Assembly: GCF_003336245.1 (NCBI RefSeq)
Contig: NZ_QPHM01000001.1
Coordinates: 1,860,001-1,924,000 of the forward strand
Reading direction: 5' to 3'
Source: Haloplanus salinus
GTDB lineage: Archaea; Halobacteriota; Halobacteria; Halobacteriales; Haloferacaceae
Length of the DNA: 64,000 nucleotides
Shown one piece after another: positions 34,051 through 43,084 of the stretch. How positions within the stretch are numbered: position 1 is the stretch's first letter; each line of letters begins with the position of its first letter. The notes under the pieces are model-generated. The model searched no databases. It was not told where the DNA came from and was given only the letters and a program-made list of their open reading frames with translations. Made by a program: the position numbers and the translations under genes.

Positions 34051-35307
34051 TCACACCGGTTCGCCGAAGGCGTACATCGTCTCGTGACCCGTGATTTCGA
34101 CCTCGAAGAAGTCGCCCGGTTCGATCCCACGTTCGGCGGCACGCGTGACGATCACCTGCCGGTAGGCGCCGTCGCGACACTTCACGGACTCACCCGTGCC
34201 CGGCCGCACCGCGAGCACCTCCCGACGCTCGCCGACCATCGACCCGTGCGCTTCGCCGACGACCTCGCGTTTCAGCTCCGACATCGCCTTCGAGCGCTCC
34301 TTCTTGAGCGTCCCGCCCAGTCCCTTCATCTCGGCCGCATCGGTTCCCGGCCGCTTCGAAAAGCGCGTGACGTTGATCTTCTCCGGGCGAACGCGTTCGA
34401 GAAGCGCCATGCTCGCCTCGTGGTCCGCGTCCGTCTCGGTCGGGAAGCCGACGATGAAATCCGTCGAGAGCGTCCAGCGGTCGAGGTGGTCGTCGAACGT
34501 CTCGACCACCTCCAGAAACTCCTCGACGCGATGCTGGCGGCGCATGTCGGCGAGTACGTCGTTCGACCCCGACTGCACCGGTGCGTGCAGGAAGTTGTAG
34601 AGCTTCTCGTTTTCGGCGAACGTCTCGGCGAGTTCCTCGCGGACGCCGTGGACGCCCTTCGGGTTCGCCATGCCGACGCGCACCCGGAAGTCGCCCTCGA
34701 TGGCACAGATCCGGCCGAGGAGTTCGGGCAGGAGGCTCTCGCCTTGGTTGCGGTCCCACCCGTAGACGCCGGTGTCCTGTCCCGTGATCCGAATCTCCGT
34801 CGCGCCGGCGTGGACGAGCGCCCGCGCTTTCCGTACGTTCTCCTCGACCGGCGGCGAGTCGAGCCGCCCCGTCGCGCGCTTGGTGATGCAGTACGAACAG
34901 TCGCTCATACAGCCGCGGGCGATGGGGAGGATGCCGATGGCGCCGTCCAGCATCGGCTCGGCGTCGGGCGTGGTGGTCGGACACTCGCCGTTCAGCGCTG
35001 CCTCGGGCACTTCGTCCCAGTGAACTACCTCGGCGTCGATGCCCGCCTCGGCGAACGCCTCGCCCTGTGCCAGCGCCATACAGCCCGTGACCACGAGGTC
35101 ACCCGTCTCTTCTCGCAGCTCTTCGGCCCGTCGGAGCATGTTGCGCTCCGTCTTCTCGACGACCGTACAGGTGTTGAGGATGGCCACGTCGGCGTCCGCG
35201 GGGCCGTCGGCGGGGTAATGCCCCCCGTCACGGAGCCGTTGCTCTATCGCTTTGCTCTCGCCGCGGTTGGCCGTACACCCGTACGTCTCGATGTGATACC
35301 GGGCCAT
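34051..35307 (-). CDS. tRNA t6A37 methylthiotransferase (archaeal e-MtaB/CDKAL1 type)
   Basis: This 418-residue radical-SAM enzyme adds a methylthio group to t6A37 of tRNAs. The N-terminal UPF0004 domain has YGCTANRGES, NTCTVVEKTE and VTGCMALAQG, whose three cysteines hold the auxiliary [4Fe-4S] cluster. The radical-SAM CxxxCxxC is in RGCMSDCSYC near 135. A TRAM-like domain closes the protein (from about 360, GDFFEVEITGHETMYAFGEP). All six cluster cysteines are present. ATG 35307 is the only good start. It is followed by PadR in the same direction. Confidence 0.94.
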   Translation of the reverse strand: MARYHIETYGCTANRGESKAIEQRLRDGGHYPADGPADADVAILNTCTVVEKTERNMLRRAEELREETGDLVVTGCMALAQGEAFAEAGIDAEVVHWDEVPEAALNGECPTTTPDAEPMLDGAIGILPIARGCMSDCSYCITKRATGRLDSPPVEENVRKARALVHAGATEIRITGQDTGVYGWDRNQGESLLPELLGRICAIEGDFRVRVGMANPKGVHGVREELAETFAENEKLYNFLHAPVQSGSNDVLADMRRQHRVEEFLEVVETFDDHLDRWTLSTDFIVGFPTETDADHEASMALLERVRPEKINVTRFSKRPGTDAAEMKGLGGTLKKERSKAMSELKREVVGEAHGSMVGERREVLAVRPGTGESVKCRDGAYRQVIVTRAAERGIEPGDFFEVEITGHETMYAFGEPV

Positions 35308-35367
35308 TCGGTTACTGCAAATTTACACGCGCGCGAAGAAAAACGGAGCGGTCCGCCGACGCGGCGC

Positions 35368-36000
35368 CTACCCATCGAACCCCTCGACGATGTCGACGCC
35401 CGACGACGCGCCGACCCGAACGGCACCCGCGTCCAGCATCGCCCGCGCTACCTCGTAGCTCCCGATACCGCCGCTCGCTTTCACCGGCAGATACTCCGCG
35501 AGTAGCCTCACGTCTTCGACGGTGGCGGGCCCGGCGAACCCCGTCCCCGTCTTCAGGTAGTCGGCGTCGGCGTCGACGGCCGCCTCCGCCACCCGTCGCT
35601 TCTCCGCCTCCGTCAGCAGCGACGCCTCGACGATGACCTTCACCGGCACCGGCACGGCCGCGACGAGTTCGGAGAGTTCGTCGATGGCCGCCCCTAGCTC
35701 GCCGGCCCTGATCCGACCCACGTTCACCACCACGTCGAGTTCGTCGGCGCCGTCCTCCCACGCCGTGACTGCCTCCTGCCGTTTCACCGCGGGGTCGTGC
35801 TGTCCGTGGGGGAAGCCGACGACGGTCATCACGGTCACGTCCGGCGCCTCCCCGACGACTTCCGCCACGTAGCAGGGGGGAACGCAGGCGTTCATGCCGT
35901 GCTCGGCCGCCGCCGCGACGACGCGCCGGGCGTCGGCCGGCGTCGTCTCCGGTCCGAGGACGGTGTGGTCGATACACGCGGCGAAGTCGGCTCGGTCCAT
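35368..36000 (-). CDS. deoC: 2-deoxyribose-5-phosphate aldolase
   Basis: DeoC cleaves deoxyribose 5-phosphate to glyceraldehyde 3-phosphate and acetaldehyde in nucleoside salvage. The 210-residue protein has [19 protein letters not shown] near the start, then [10 protein letters not shown] near 92. The Schiff-base lysine is in [12 protein letters not shown] near 122, and the second lysine in LKTGTGF near 150 and VKASGGIG near 175. I take ATG 36000; a GTG at 36009 is also in frame. The TATA-like TTACAGTAAA about 20-30 nt upstream lies inside palindromic element copy B. Uridine phosphorylase (udp) is nearby at 37.3 kb, in line with a nucleoside-salvage role. Confidence 0.93.
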   Translation of the reverse strand: MDRADFAACIDHTVLGPETTPADARRVVAAAAEHGMNACVPPCYVAEVVGEAPDVTVMTVVGFPHGQHDPAVKRQEAVTAWEDGADELDVVVNVGRIRAGELGAAIDELSELVAAVPVPVKVIVEASLLTEAEKRRVAEAAVDADADYLKTGTGFAGPATVEDVRLLAEYLPVKASGGIGSYEVARAMLDAGAVRVGASSGVDIVEGFDG

Positions 36001-36009
36001 GTCATTCAC

Positions 36010-36095
36010 TCGGACGGTTTACTGTAAGTCAGTACCGGTGGTTCGCCGGATCATCCGGGCGAACCACCGGTACACAGTTACGATAATCCGTATCC
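36010..36095. repeat. Palindromic intergenic element, copy B
   Basis: Perfect 16-bp arms GTACCGGTGGTTCGCC (36032-36047) and GGCGAACCACCGGTAC (36058-36073) continue inward as CCGGAT-C-ATCCGG, so almost the whole core is base-paired. Outer arms read ACGGTTTACTGTAAGTCA on the left and ACAGTTACGATAATCCG on the right. This copy lies between divergent starts (deoC and a DUF63 gene) and contains the presumed deoC TATA region. Confidence 0.87.
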
Positions 36096-36142
36096 CGCCC
36101 TCGGAGCGTAAGGCTTTCCCGCCGACTCCCCGCGCATGAAGC

Positions 36143-36952
36143 ATGGCCGTGCTTCCCGCGGGCTTCGCGCTCCCGCCGCTGCCCTACCTGCTCGCCCTCC
36201 TTGCCGCCCTCGGCGCCGTCGGCGCTCTCCTCGTCCGCCAGCGGCCGCCGGTCACCGACGACATCGTCCTCGCGCTCGCGCCGTGGATGGTCCTCGGCTC
36301 CGCCTTCCACGTCCTCTACGTCCTGGAGTCCCTCCCGCCCGCCGTGCGACCGCTGGCCGGCACCCCCGCCGTCTACCTCTCCGTCGCCGCCGTCGCCGGG
36401 GCGACGTGGCTCGGGTCCGCAACCCTGGCGAGCGGCGAGACGCCCCGCCTCCTGGGCGGCGTCGGCCTCGTCGCGCTCGTCCCCGTCGTCGCCGCCGTCG
36501 TCGGCGTCGGCGTCGGCCGCCGGTCGCTCCGCCTCCGTCCCCCGCTCGCCATCCTCCTCCTCTCCGCCGTCGCCGCCGCGGCGACGTGGGCGCTCCTCCG
36601 CCGGCGCTCCCCGGACGTGGCCCTGACCGGCCGCGTCGGTGCCCTCGCCGTCGCCGGCCACGCCCTCGACGGCGTCTCCACCGCCGTCGGCATCGACCTC
36701 CTCGGCTTCGGCGAGCGCACCCCGCTCTCCGCGCTCATCATCGAGTTCGCGGCGTCGCTTCCCACCGCCTCACTGATCGGAAGCGGGTGGCTGTTCGTCC
36801 TCGTGAAACTCGTCGTCGCCGCGGTGGTGGTCGCCGCGCTGACCGACATGGTCCGTGAGGAACCGACACAGGGGCGGCTCCTGCTCGGGTTCGTCGCCGC
36901 GGTGGGGCTGGGGCCGGGCGCGCACAACGTCCTGCTGTTCGCCGTCGCCTAA
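36143..36952 (+). CDS. DUF63 integral membrane protein
   Basis: The 269-residue protein has about seven or eight hydrophobic segments, beginning PPLPYLLALLAALGAVGALLV. A recognisable motif GHALDGVSTAVGIDLLGFGE near 175, in two parts, is typical of the archaeal DUF63 family. Two polar/charged stretches (PAVRPLAGTPAVY and RRRSPDVALTGRVG) separate helices. The function of DUF63 is unknown; some members have been linked to nucleoside or deoxyribose metabolism only by neighbourhood, as here with deoC and udp. ATG 36143 follows copy B by about 47 nt. Confidence 0.85.
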   Translation: MAVLPAGFALPPLPYLLALLAALGAVGALLVRQRPPVTDDIVLALAPWMVLGSAFHVLYVLESLPPAVRPLAGTPAVYLSVAAVAGATWLGSATLASGETPRLLGGVGLVALVPVVAAVVGVGVGRRSLRLRPPLAILLLSAVAAAATWALLRRRSPDVALTGRVGALAVAGHALDGVSTAVGIDLLGFGERTPLSALIIEFAASLPTASLIGSGWLFVLVKLVVAAVVVAALTDMVREEPTQGRLLLGFVAAVGLGPGAHNVLLFAVA

Positions 36953-37352
36953 CGCGTGAGACGTCGGAGCCGGTAGCGGGGGTCCGACCCCTCGTACGCG
37001 CCATCCCGACGCCGGGGTCCCCGACGCGCGTCCCTCCCCCTGCGTGACCCGCAGTACCGACCGCGGCTGCCCGGACGGGCCGTCCTCGGAGAGCCGGGCG
37101 CCGACGACCTTCGCCCGGATGCCCTTCCGCGTCCGGCGGGCGCCCCCCGGTCGAGAGCGTCAGCGCGCCGGCGCCCGCGGCCGCCGATCACCGAATCCAT
37201 CCCACCCGACTGGCACTCGACTCCGCCGTGTAACTGTACGGCCCTCCCACGCGGACGACGCCCGGAGGCGGTCCCGGACGGTCACCGAATTTCGTTCCGC
37301 CTCCGTCCCGCCAGCCGGGACTGTTTTGGCCCCAGCGCGGCGTGGAACTACT
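36953..37352. other. Gap of 400 nt without a supported gene
   Basis: All frames here are short and arginine-rich, unlike haloarchaeal proteins. On the minus strand a segment in one frame (RKGIRAKVVGARLSEDGP) has a plausible coding look but lacks a start and is followed by poor sequence, so a degraded gene is possible. The last 60 nt should contain the udp promoter (CTGTTTTGGCC box). Confidence 0.5.
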
Positions 37353-38087
37353 GTGACACTCCAACCGCACCTGCGGGTCGACGAGGGCGACGTACGTGAT
37401 CTGGCGCTGTTGCCCGGCGACCCGGGACGCGTCGAGCGTATCGCGGCGCAGTGTGACCGGGCCGAGCAACTCGCGTCCAACCGCGAGTACCACCTCGTCG
37501 ACGCCGCGTACGACGGCGTCCCGCTCACGATCTGTTCGACGGGCGTCGGCTCCCCCTCCGCGGCCATCGCGCTCGAAGAACTCGCGGCCGTCGGCGTCGA
37601 GACGGTCATCCGACCGGGGACGACCGGCGCGCTCCAGGCCGGGATCGAGATCGGTGACATGGTGGTCGCCACCGCCGCCGCGAAGGAGGAAGGGACGACC
37701 AAACGCTACGAGCGCGTGGAGTATCCGGCCGCCGCCGACTTCGGCGTCGTCCGAGCGCTCGTCGACGCGAGCGAGGCGAACGACGAGGCCGTCCACGTCG
37801 GGTCGGTCGTCACCGACGACGCGTTCTACGCCGAGACCGAGGAGTACGTCGCCGACTGGGAGGACGCGGGGCTGCTCGCGGTGGAGATGGAGGCGGCCGC
37901 GCTCTTCACCCTCGCCCGACGGAAGGGGCTGCGGGCCGGCGCCATCTGCACCGTCGACGGCAACCTCGTCGAGGGGACGCAGAAGGGAACGGGCGACACC
38001 ACCGAGGGCGAACTCCCGCCGAAGGCCCGCGACAACGTCGAGCGGATGATCGGGCTCGCGCTCGACGCCGCGGCGACGCTCGCGTAG
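37353..38087 (+). CDS. udp: Uridine phosphorylase / nucleoside phosphorylase
   Basis: This 244-residue phosphorylase cleaves uridine (or another nucleoside) with phosphate. It shows ALLPGDPGRVERIA near 24 (phosphate-binding), ICSTGVGSPSAAIALEELA near 65, RPGTTGALQAGIEIGDMVV near 87, and the ribose-binding EMEAAALFTLARRKGL near 178. The start is GTG 37353 (VTLQPHLRV...), matching the family N-terminus; longer frames are basic and unsupported. With deoC it could feed pyrimidine salvage. It ends one nucleotide before the HPP-USP gene. Confidence 0.92.
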   Translation: MTLQPHLRVDEGDVRDLALLPGDPGRVERIAAQCDRAEQLASNREYHLVDAAYDGVPLTICSTGVGSPSAAIALEELAAVGVETVIRPGTTGALQAGIEIGDMVVATAAAKEEGTTKRYERVEYPAAADFGVVRALVDASEANDEAVHVGSVVTDDAFYAETEEYVADWEDAGLLAVEMEAAALFTLARRKGLRAGAICTVDGNLVEGTQKGTGDTTEGELPPKARDNVERMIGLALDAAATLA

Positions 38088-38088
38088 G

Positions 38089-39477
38089 ATGCTCGAGGAG
38101 GTGCTCGCCCGGCTGGTCGCCGTCGCCCGTCGTCTCCGCCGGTTCGAGCGACGCGAACTCGCCGCCTTCGGCCGCTGGCTCCAGCACACCGGCAACCTCC
38201 TCCATCTGACGGTGCTGGTGGCGGTGCCCCTGCTCATCGCCGTCGTCACCTTCGTCTCGAACGCGCTCGCCGAACTCTCCTTTCTCCTCTTTCCCCCACT
38301 CGCCTCCGGCGCGTACACGCTCTTCTCCGACCCCGAGGGCCGGTACGCTTCGCCCCGAAAGTTCGTCGCCGGCCTCGTCGTCGGTGCGCTGTGTGGGTGG
38401 GCCGCCCTCGGCCTCTCGGCGCCCCTGCTCCCCGGCACCGCCGTCGTCTCCCCCGCGAGCGCTGCCCTCTCCATCTTCCTCACCGGCGCTGCGACGTGGC
38501 TGCTCGACGTGGAGGAGCCGGCGGCGTTCTCGACGGCCCTGCTCGTCCTCGTCACCGACGACGCGTCGCCCGAGGCGTACGTCACGAGCGTCGCCGTCTT
38601 CGGCGCGCTCGTCGCTCTCGTCTTCTCCGTCTGGCGCGACCGCTTCTACGAGCGTCGGGCGCAGTACCTCTACGACACCGCCCGGGGCGACGACCACGTC
38701 CTCGTCCCGATGCGTGGCGACGGCGACCGGGCGGCGACGACGGCGCTGTTCGGCGCGACGCTCGCCGCTGCCCACGAGGCCGGGAAGGTCGTCCTGTTGG
38801 GGCTGCTGGATGGGGACGGCGGAGCCGACGAGGAGCCGACCCTCGACGACGCCGCGTCCGACACCGCGGCCCGACTCGAGGACACCGCCCGCCGAGTCCG
38901 CACTCGCGCGGGCGTCCCCTGTGACGTCGTCGTCGCGCGCGGGTCGGCGGTGCCGACGACGGTGGAGACGGCGACGAACACGAACTGTGACCTCGTGGTC
39001 ACGCCGTACGAGGAAGCACACGGCCTGTTGTCGCCGTACGTCCGCGGCATCTTCGACAGCCGGTTCGACGCCGTCGCGTTCCGGTCGACGGCGGGCCGTC
39101 AGCGCTGGCGACGAATCCTCGTGACGGTGGCTCGCCCCGGCGACACCGCCCACGCGATGCTCGACTTCGCGGCGCGACTGGCCGGGCGGAGCGGAACCGT
39201 GAGCGTCTGTACCTGTATCGACGCCGAGGTGGAGCGTCGGAGCGCCGAGTCGCGACTGGCTAACCTCGCCGAGACGGTGGAGGTGAACGTGGAGACGCGA
39301 GTGGCCCGGAGCGACATCACCGATTTCATCGGCGCCAACGCCGATGCGTACGACCTGTTGATCGTCGGCTCCTCCGGCGACCGGTCGCGCGCCTCTCGGT
39401 TCGTCTCGCCCCCCACTTTCGAACGGTTACACGACGTGGCGTGCGACGTTGCCGTGGTGGATCGCGGACGGCCCTAA
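38089..39477 (+). CDS. HPP-family membrane protein fused to two universal-stress-like domains
   Basis: The 462-residue protein has an N-terminal HPP-like membrane region (30-185, five or six helices, with LSFLLFPPLASGAYTLFSDP and YASPRKFVAGLVVGALCGW). Two cytosolic UspA-like domains follow (about 200-330 and 340-462), the second with a nucleotide-binding-like ending LLIVGSSGDRSRASRF. HPP proteins include a nitrite transporter of plastids and bacteria; the substrate here is unknown. USP domains may sense ATP and gate the membrane part. ATG 38089 follows udp by one nt. Confidence 0.85.
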   Translation: MLEEVLARLVAVARRLRRFERRELAAFGRWLQHTGNLLHLTVLVAVPLLIAVVTFVSNALAELSFLLFPPLASGAYTLFSDPEGRYASPRKFVAGLVVGALCGWAALGLSAPLLPGTAVVSPASAALSIFLTGAATWLLDVEEPAAFSTALLVLVTDDASPEAYVTSVAVFGALVALVFSVWRDRFYERRAQYLYDTARGDDHVLVPMRGDGDRAATTALFGATLAAAHEAGKVVLLGLLDGDGGADEEPTLDDAASDTAARLEDTARRVRTRAGVPCDVVVARGSAVPTTVETATNTNCDLVVTPYEEAHGLLSPYVRGIFDSRFDAVAFRSTAGRQRWRRILVTVARPGDTAHAMLDFAARLAGRSGTVSVCTCIDAEVERRSAESRLANLAETVEVNVETRVARSDITDFIGANADAYDLLIVGSSGDRSRASRFVSPPTFERLHDVACDVAVVDRGRP

Positions 39478-40631
39478 CTCCCGTCGAGCAACCGATCCGC
39501 GACCGCTTCGGTATCGACGTCCCGGCCCCCGAGCGCCGACTCGACGAGGAGGTGCCCGCCGATGCTCGCGGGGCTGATGACCGTGTCCGCGCCGGCGCGG
39601 CGCAGTTTGTCCACGTTCTCACGGTGGGTCGCCGCCGCGACGACGTGTGCGTCGGGCGCGAGGTGGCGAACCGTCAGGATGGCGAGCGCGTCCGCCGCGT
39701 CGTCGTTCGTCGCGGCGACGACGGCGCGGGCCTCGGCGACGTGGACTCGCTGGAGCGTCGCCTCGTCGCTCGTGTCGCCGGTGAGCGTGTCGACGCCGCG
39801 CTCGCTCAGTCGCTGGGCCACGTCGCCGTCCGGGACGACGACGAGAAAGGGTGCTTTGTCGTTCAGTTCCTGGATGATCGCCTCGGTCAGGTCGCCGTAA
39901 CCGAGCACGAGGACGTGATCGTCGAGCAAGTCGAGTTCCGATTGTGTCATTTTTCCGAGTGCCTTGACGAGTCGGGCTTCGATGGCGGGGGTGAGCAGGA
40001 CACCGAGGGCGATGGCGAAACTCGCCGTGCCGACGACGAGCGCCGAGATGCCGAACAGCCGCGCCACCGCCGTCCGGGGCGTGATGTCGCCGTAGCCGAC
40101 GGTACTGGAGGTGACGACGGCGAAGTAGACGGCGTCGACGAGCGTGGCGATACCGCCGAACTCCTCGCGGAGGGCGTACGCGCCGGTCGTGATGTAGACC
40201 TGTGAGCCGGCGAGTGCGAGCAGGGCGGCCAACTGCGTCGCAGAGATGTCGACCGAGCGGTCGAACCGTCGTCGGTTGAGCGCCACCGCGGGCAGCGCGA
40301 CCACCGACAGCACCACCAGGGGTATCGAGGTTTCGCTCGCCTGCACCAGCCCCTGTCCGGCCGAGACGACGAGCAGGCAGAGCGTCGAGTACCAGGCGGC
40401 GCGCAGCCCTCGCCGGAGGCCGAGTGCGCTCCCGAGCAACAGGAAGCCGGTGAGCGTGCCGGTGAACCCCGCGGTGGCACGCGCCACCGGCGGGACGAAG
40501 GGGACGAGCGGCCGCCCCGTCGGCGACCCCATGTGGACGATGCCCGTCACCATCGAGAGCGTGCCGGTAAGGAGCGTCAGCCCAACCGCCGCACGGACCC
40601 CGAGAAACCGGTCACTCCGACTCGCGGCCAT
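39474..40631 (-). CDS. Potassium channel with RCK (TrkA-N) domain
   Basis: This 385-residue channel has several N-terminal helices, then a pore helix and selectivity filter SSTVGYGDITPRT near 195, an inner helix, and a cytosolic RCK domain. The RCK Rossmann motif is VLGYGDLTEAII near 258, and the second half has TLTGDTSDEATLQRVHV. It should be a ligand-gated K+ channel, important for K+ homeostasis in a salt-in cell. ATG 40631 is chosen; ATG 40658 would add nine residues. The stop overlaps that of the convergent HPP-USP gene by 4 nt. Confidence 0.92.
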   Translation of the reverse strand: MAASRSDRFLGVRAAVGLTLLTGTLSMVTGIVHMGSPTGRPLVPFVPPVARATAGFTGTLTGFLLLGSALGLRRGLRAAWYSTLCLLVVSAGQGLVQASETSIPLVVLSVVALPAVALNRRRFDRSVDISATQLAALLALAGSQVYITTGAYALREEFGGIATLVDAVYFAVVTSSTVGYGDITPRTAVARLFGISALVVGTASFAIALGVLLTPAIEARLVKALGKMTQSELDLLDDHVLVLGYGDLTEAIIQELNDKAPFLVVVPDGDVAQRLSERGVDTLTGDTSDEATLQRVHVAEARAVVAATNDDAADALAILTVRHLAPDAHVVAAATHRENVDKLRRAGADTVISPASIGGHLLVESALGGRDVDTEAVADRLLDGS

Positions 40632-40707
40632 GGCTACGCACTCGCGGACGGGAGTCATAAAGGGCTCGTCCCGGCAGCGGTTCACGCCTCGGTATCGTGG
40701 GCCGGTT

Positions 40708-41037
40708 ATGACCTCCGTTCCGGTCGAAGTGCTATTCGGCCCCTATCTCGGCGTTCCGACGGGTATCGTCCCGGCGCTGGTGGCGTGGGCGCTCGGCTTC
40801 GCGTCCAAACACGTCACCGGCGTCACGGTGCCCGCGTTCGGCGTCGGCGCGGCCGCCGCCCCAGTCGGCCGCCTCGTCGGCGACCGCCTCGCGACCGACG
40901 TGTTCGCCGTCGTCGGCGCGGACGGGAGCGTGGACGGTCTGCCGGACGACCGGACCCTCGCCGGCGACGCGGTGTACGTCGTCGCCCGCCCCGAGACGTA
41001 CCGTCGCCTCGACGCGCGGAGTCGGTCGGCAGCGTAG
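40708..41037 (+). CDS. Hypothetical protein, hydrophobic N-terminus with RCK-C-like end
   Basis: I do not recognise this 109-residue product with confidence. It has a hydrophobic stretch (GIVPALVAWALGFASKH), a glycine-rich section (VPAFGVGAAAAPVGRLVG), and a C-terminal beta unit with DVFAVVGADGSVDGLPDDRTLAGDAVYVVARPE, in which a T-L-x-x-G-D-x-V motif resembles TrkA-C (RCK-C) domains. It lies divergent from the K+ channel gene, which makes a link to that channel possible. It is followed by SAMP1 at a spacing of 38 nt. Confidence 0.6.
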   Translation: MTSVPVEVLFGPYLGVPTGIVPALVAWALGFASKHVTGVTVPAFGVGAAAAPVGRLVGDRLATDVFAVVGADGSVDGLPDDRTLAGDAVYVVARPETYRRLDARSRSAA

Positions 41038-41075
41038 ACGCAACCCCTTTGACCGACGGGGCGCGAGGTGTACCC

Positions 41076-41357
41076 ATGCAGTGGAAGTTGTTCGCTGACC
41101 TCGCGGAGGTGGCCGGCGACCGGGAGATCCGTGTCGACGTCGATCCCGGCGCGACGGTGAGCGACGCCCTCGACGAACTGTTCGACGTCCGACCGGCCCT
41201 CCAGGGGCGTGTCCTCGACGACGCGGGGAACGTGGCCGACCACATCAACGTCCTCCGCAACGGGGAGAACGTGCGCTCGGCCGACGGTCTGGAGACGACG
41301 CTCGAAGCCGGCGACGAACTGGCGTTGTTCCCGCCGGTCAGTGGCGGGCGGCAGTAA
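41076..41357 (+). CDS. SAMP1/MoaD-like ubiquitin-like protein with extended C-terminus
   Basis: The 93-residue beta-grasp protein aligns with haloarchaeal SAMP1: MQWKLFADLAEVAGDREI at the start and ADHINVLRNGENVR in the middle. The expected tail ELALFPPVSGG is followed by two extra residues, Arg-Gln, before TAA. SAMP1 and MoaD use a C-terminal Gly-Gly for adenylation and for thiocarboxylate or isopeptide formation. The extra RQ would block this unless a protease trims it. It could serve molybdopterin synthesis, protein modification, or both. ATG 41076. Confidence 0.9.
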   Translation: MQWKLFADLAEVAGDREIRVDVDPGATVSDALDELFDVRPALQGRVLDDAGNVADHINVLRNGENVRSADGLETTLEAGDELALFPPVSGGRQ

Positions 41358-41364
41358 GGATTCG

Positions 41365-42201
41365 TTAGTCGGGCCGCGGCCGGGCGACGAACAGCGTCTG
41401 GACGAGGCTGAACGGGTCGTAGATCGACTGGTGACACTGGCAGTAGACGCCGTCCGCGTTCCCGAATCGGGCGGCGTCCGCGGACTGTTTGTACCCCGGC
41501 ACACAGCAGAAGTGGGTACACTTGTTGAGCCACGCGATGAAGCCCTGGTCGGTACTCGCCTGGAGCCACTCGTTGTCCTGTGCGGCCTCCTCGATGCGCG
41601 TACTCCGGAGGAGCTGAATCGGGACGACGTCGTCGGCGTCTTCGGAGCGCCATCGGCCGCTCGCGGGCTTGCCGGTGCCCGCGGTGCCGATGCCGTTGCC
41701 CCACTCTTCGTAGTCGCTGAAGTCGTCGACGTGGAAGCGGTCGCCCTCCTCCTTGCTGTTGGACTGCCAGTCGTAGGCGGGGTTCGATCCGGTGCGGAAG
41801 TAGTTGTCGCTCTCGTAGCTGGGCTGGATGCCCGCGTACCCCTCGACGCCGCAGTACTGGAACCACTCGGAGGAGTACGTGGAACCGCCGAGGTCCATCT
41901 CGGCGACCTGGACCTGTCGGCCGCCCTGGGTGACGGTCTCGACGTCCGGCCAGACGCCCTTGATATACCCCTCGGAGTCGATCTCGATGGGGATCTGGGG
42001 CATCCCGCGGGGCGCCGGCCCGTCGGTGTTCTCGATCGCCCACGCCTGGGTGCTCCCGCCACCGGCACCGGGCGAAGCAGTTGCGCTGTTGACGGTGACC
42101 GTCCCGAGGGCGCCCACGCCGGCGAGCGCCGAGCCACCGACGACGCCCTTGACGAACCGCCGTCGGCCGCTCTCTTCGGGATATTTGTCGTCCGCGCTCA
42201 T
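41365..42201 (-). CDS. Twin-arginine-exported Rieske iron-sulfur protein
   Basis: The 278-residue protein has a Tat signal (GRRRFVKGVVGGSALAG, 12-28) and a large central domain. The Rieske motifs at the C-terminus are KCTHFCCVPGYK (first Cys-His pair) and YCQCHQSIYDPF (second pair); CTHFCC has an additional Cys next to the usual disulfide position. The whole protein is longer than a minimal bc1 Rieske subunit. It should transfer electrons at the outer membrane face, but no cytochrome b gene is adjacent. The CTTTTTACTAC stretch 25-35 nt upstream is its likely promoter. Confidence 0.88.
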   Translation of the reverse strand: MSADDKYPEESGRRRFVKGVVGGSALAGVGALGTVTVNSATASPGAGGGSTQAWAIENTDGPAPRGMPQIPIEIDSEGYIKGVWPDVETVTQGGRQVQVAEMDLGGSTYSSEWFQYCGVEGYAGIQPSYESDNYFRTGSNPAYDWQSNSKEEGDRFHVDDFSDYEEWGNGIGTAGTGKPASGRWRSEDADDVVPIQLLRSTRIEEAAQDNEWLQASTDQGFIAWLNKCTHFCCVPGYKQSADAARFGNADGVYCQCHQSIYDPFSLVQTLFVARPRPD

Positions 42202-42274
42202 GTACGAATATTATCGCGGGTAGTAAAAAGCATGACGAAGTGCCCGGCTTCGGGCCGTGAATCGTCGCCCACGC

Positions 42275-42295
42275 GACTCGCACCGACCCGTATCA
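42275..42295. repeat. Partial palindromic-element end, copy G
   Basis: These 21 nt (GACTCGCACCGACCCGTATCA) match the outer right end of copy C at 17 positions, all differences being transitions. As in copy C the terminal TCA is the complement of the stop codon of the adjacent minus-strand gene. The rest of the element is not clearly preserved; GCCCG-AAGC-CGGGC nearby forms only a short hairpin. Confidence 0.4.
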
Positions 42296-43084
42296 TTTCC
42301 ACGGTGCGTTCGGGAAGTCGACGATCCGTCTCTCCTCCTCGATGCCGTCGATCCGGGCGACGTCCTCGTCGTCCAACTCCACGTCGAGCGCGCGGTAGTT
42401 CTCGCGGATGTGCGCCGGCGTCCCAGCTTTCGGGATCGGGACAGCCCCCTTGGCGAGCACCCACGCGAGCGACACCTGTGCGGGCGTCGCGTCGTGTTTT
42501 GCCGCCACGTCGCGAATCTCGGGCACGTCCGCGACGGCGTTGCGCGCGATGGGCGCGTACGCCACCAGCCGGTAGCCGTGGCGGTCGGCGTGGTCGCGGA
42601 GTGCCTCCTGCTGGAGCAGGGGGTGGAGTTCGACCTGGTGGGCCAGCGGCGGTTCGCCGAGGTGATCGATGGCCTCGTCGAGCTGTGCCGGCGTGAAGTT
42701 GCTGAGGCCGAGCCCGTCGGTCAGCCCCGCCTCGCGCGCCTCGACCAGCGCCGCGAGCGTCTCCTCCGGGTCGTACGTGCCCATCGGCCAGTGGACGTAG
42801 AGGAGGTCGAGGGCGTCGACGCCGAGCAGGTCGACCCGCTCGCGCGCGCTCTCCATGAAGTCGTCGCGTGCGAGGCGGTCGCGCCACGCCTTCGACGCGA
42901 GGAAGACGTCCGCGCGGTCGACGTCGCTCGCGGCGATACCCTCGCCGACGGCGGCCTCGTTCTCGTAGTATTCGGCGGTGTCGACGTGGCGATAGCCCGT
43001 CTCCAGCGCGGTCCGGACGGCGCTTGCACACGCCGCCGGGTCCGTCAACCGGTACGTGCCGAAGCCGAGTCGTGGAACGTCCAT
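42293..43084 (-). CDS. Aldo/keto reductase
   Basis: This 263-residue NADPH-dependent oxidoreductase has the AKR barrel with the catalytic tetrad: Asp and Tyr in [11 protein letters not shown] (near 36-46), Lys in FLASKAWRD (near 66), and His in LYVHWPMG (near 96). Cofactor binding is indicated by [15 protein letters not shown] near 222. Substrate cannot be inferred. I chose ATG 43084, since the upstream residues are basic. The stop codon overlaps the palindromic-element end, copy G. It is upstream of and codirectional with the Rieske gene, 91 nt apart. Confidence 0.93.
   Translation of the reverse strand: MDVPRLGFGTYRLTDPAACASAVRTALETGYRHVDTAEYYENEAAVGEGIAASDVDRADVFLASKAWRDRLARDDFMESARERVDLLGVDALDLLYVHWPMGTYDPEETLAALVEAREAGLTDGLGLSNFTPAQLDEAIDHLGEPPLAHQVELHPLLQQEALRDHADRHGYRLVAYAPIARNAVADVPEIRDVAAKHDATPAQVSLAWVLAKGAVPIPKAGTPAHIRENYRALDVELDDEDVARIDGIEEERRIVDFPNAPWK

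Noticed and set aside
34036-35505. A 489-codon plus-strand frame
   Set aside because: It is antisense to the methylthiotransferase, whose cluster cysteines are all in the minus frame.
36949-37200. 83-codon minus-strand frame convergent with the DUF63 gene
   Set aside because: About 30 percent arginine and no hydrophobic core; the neat overlap of stops is not enough.
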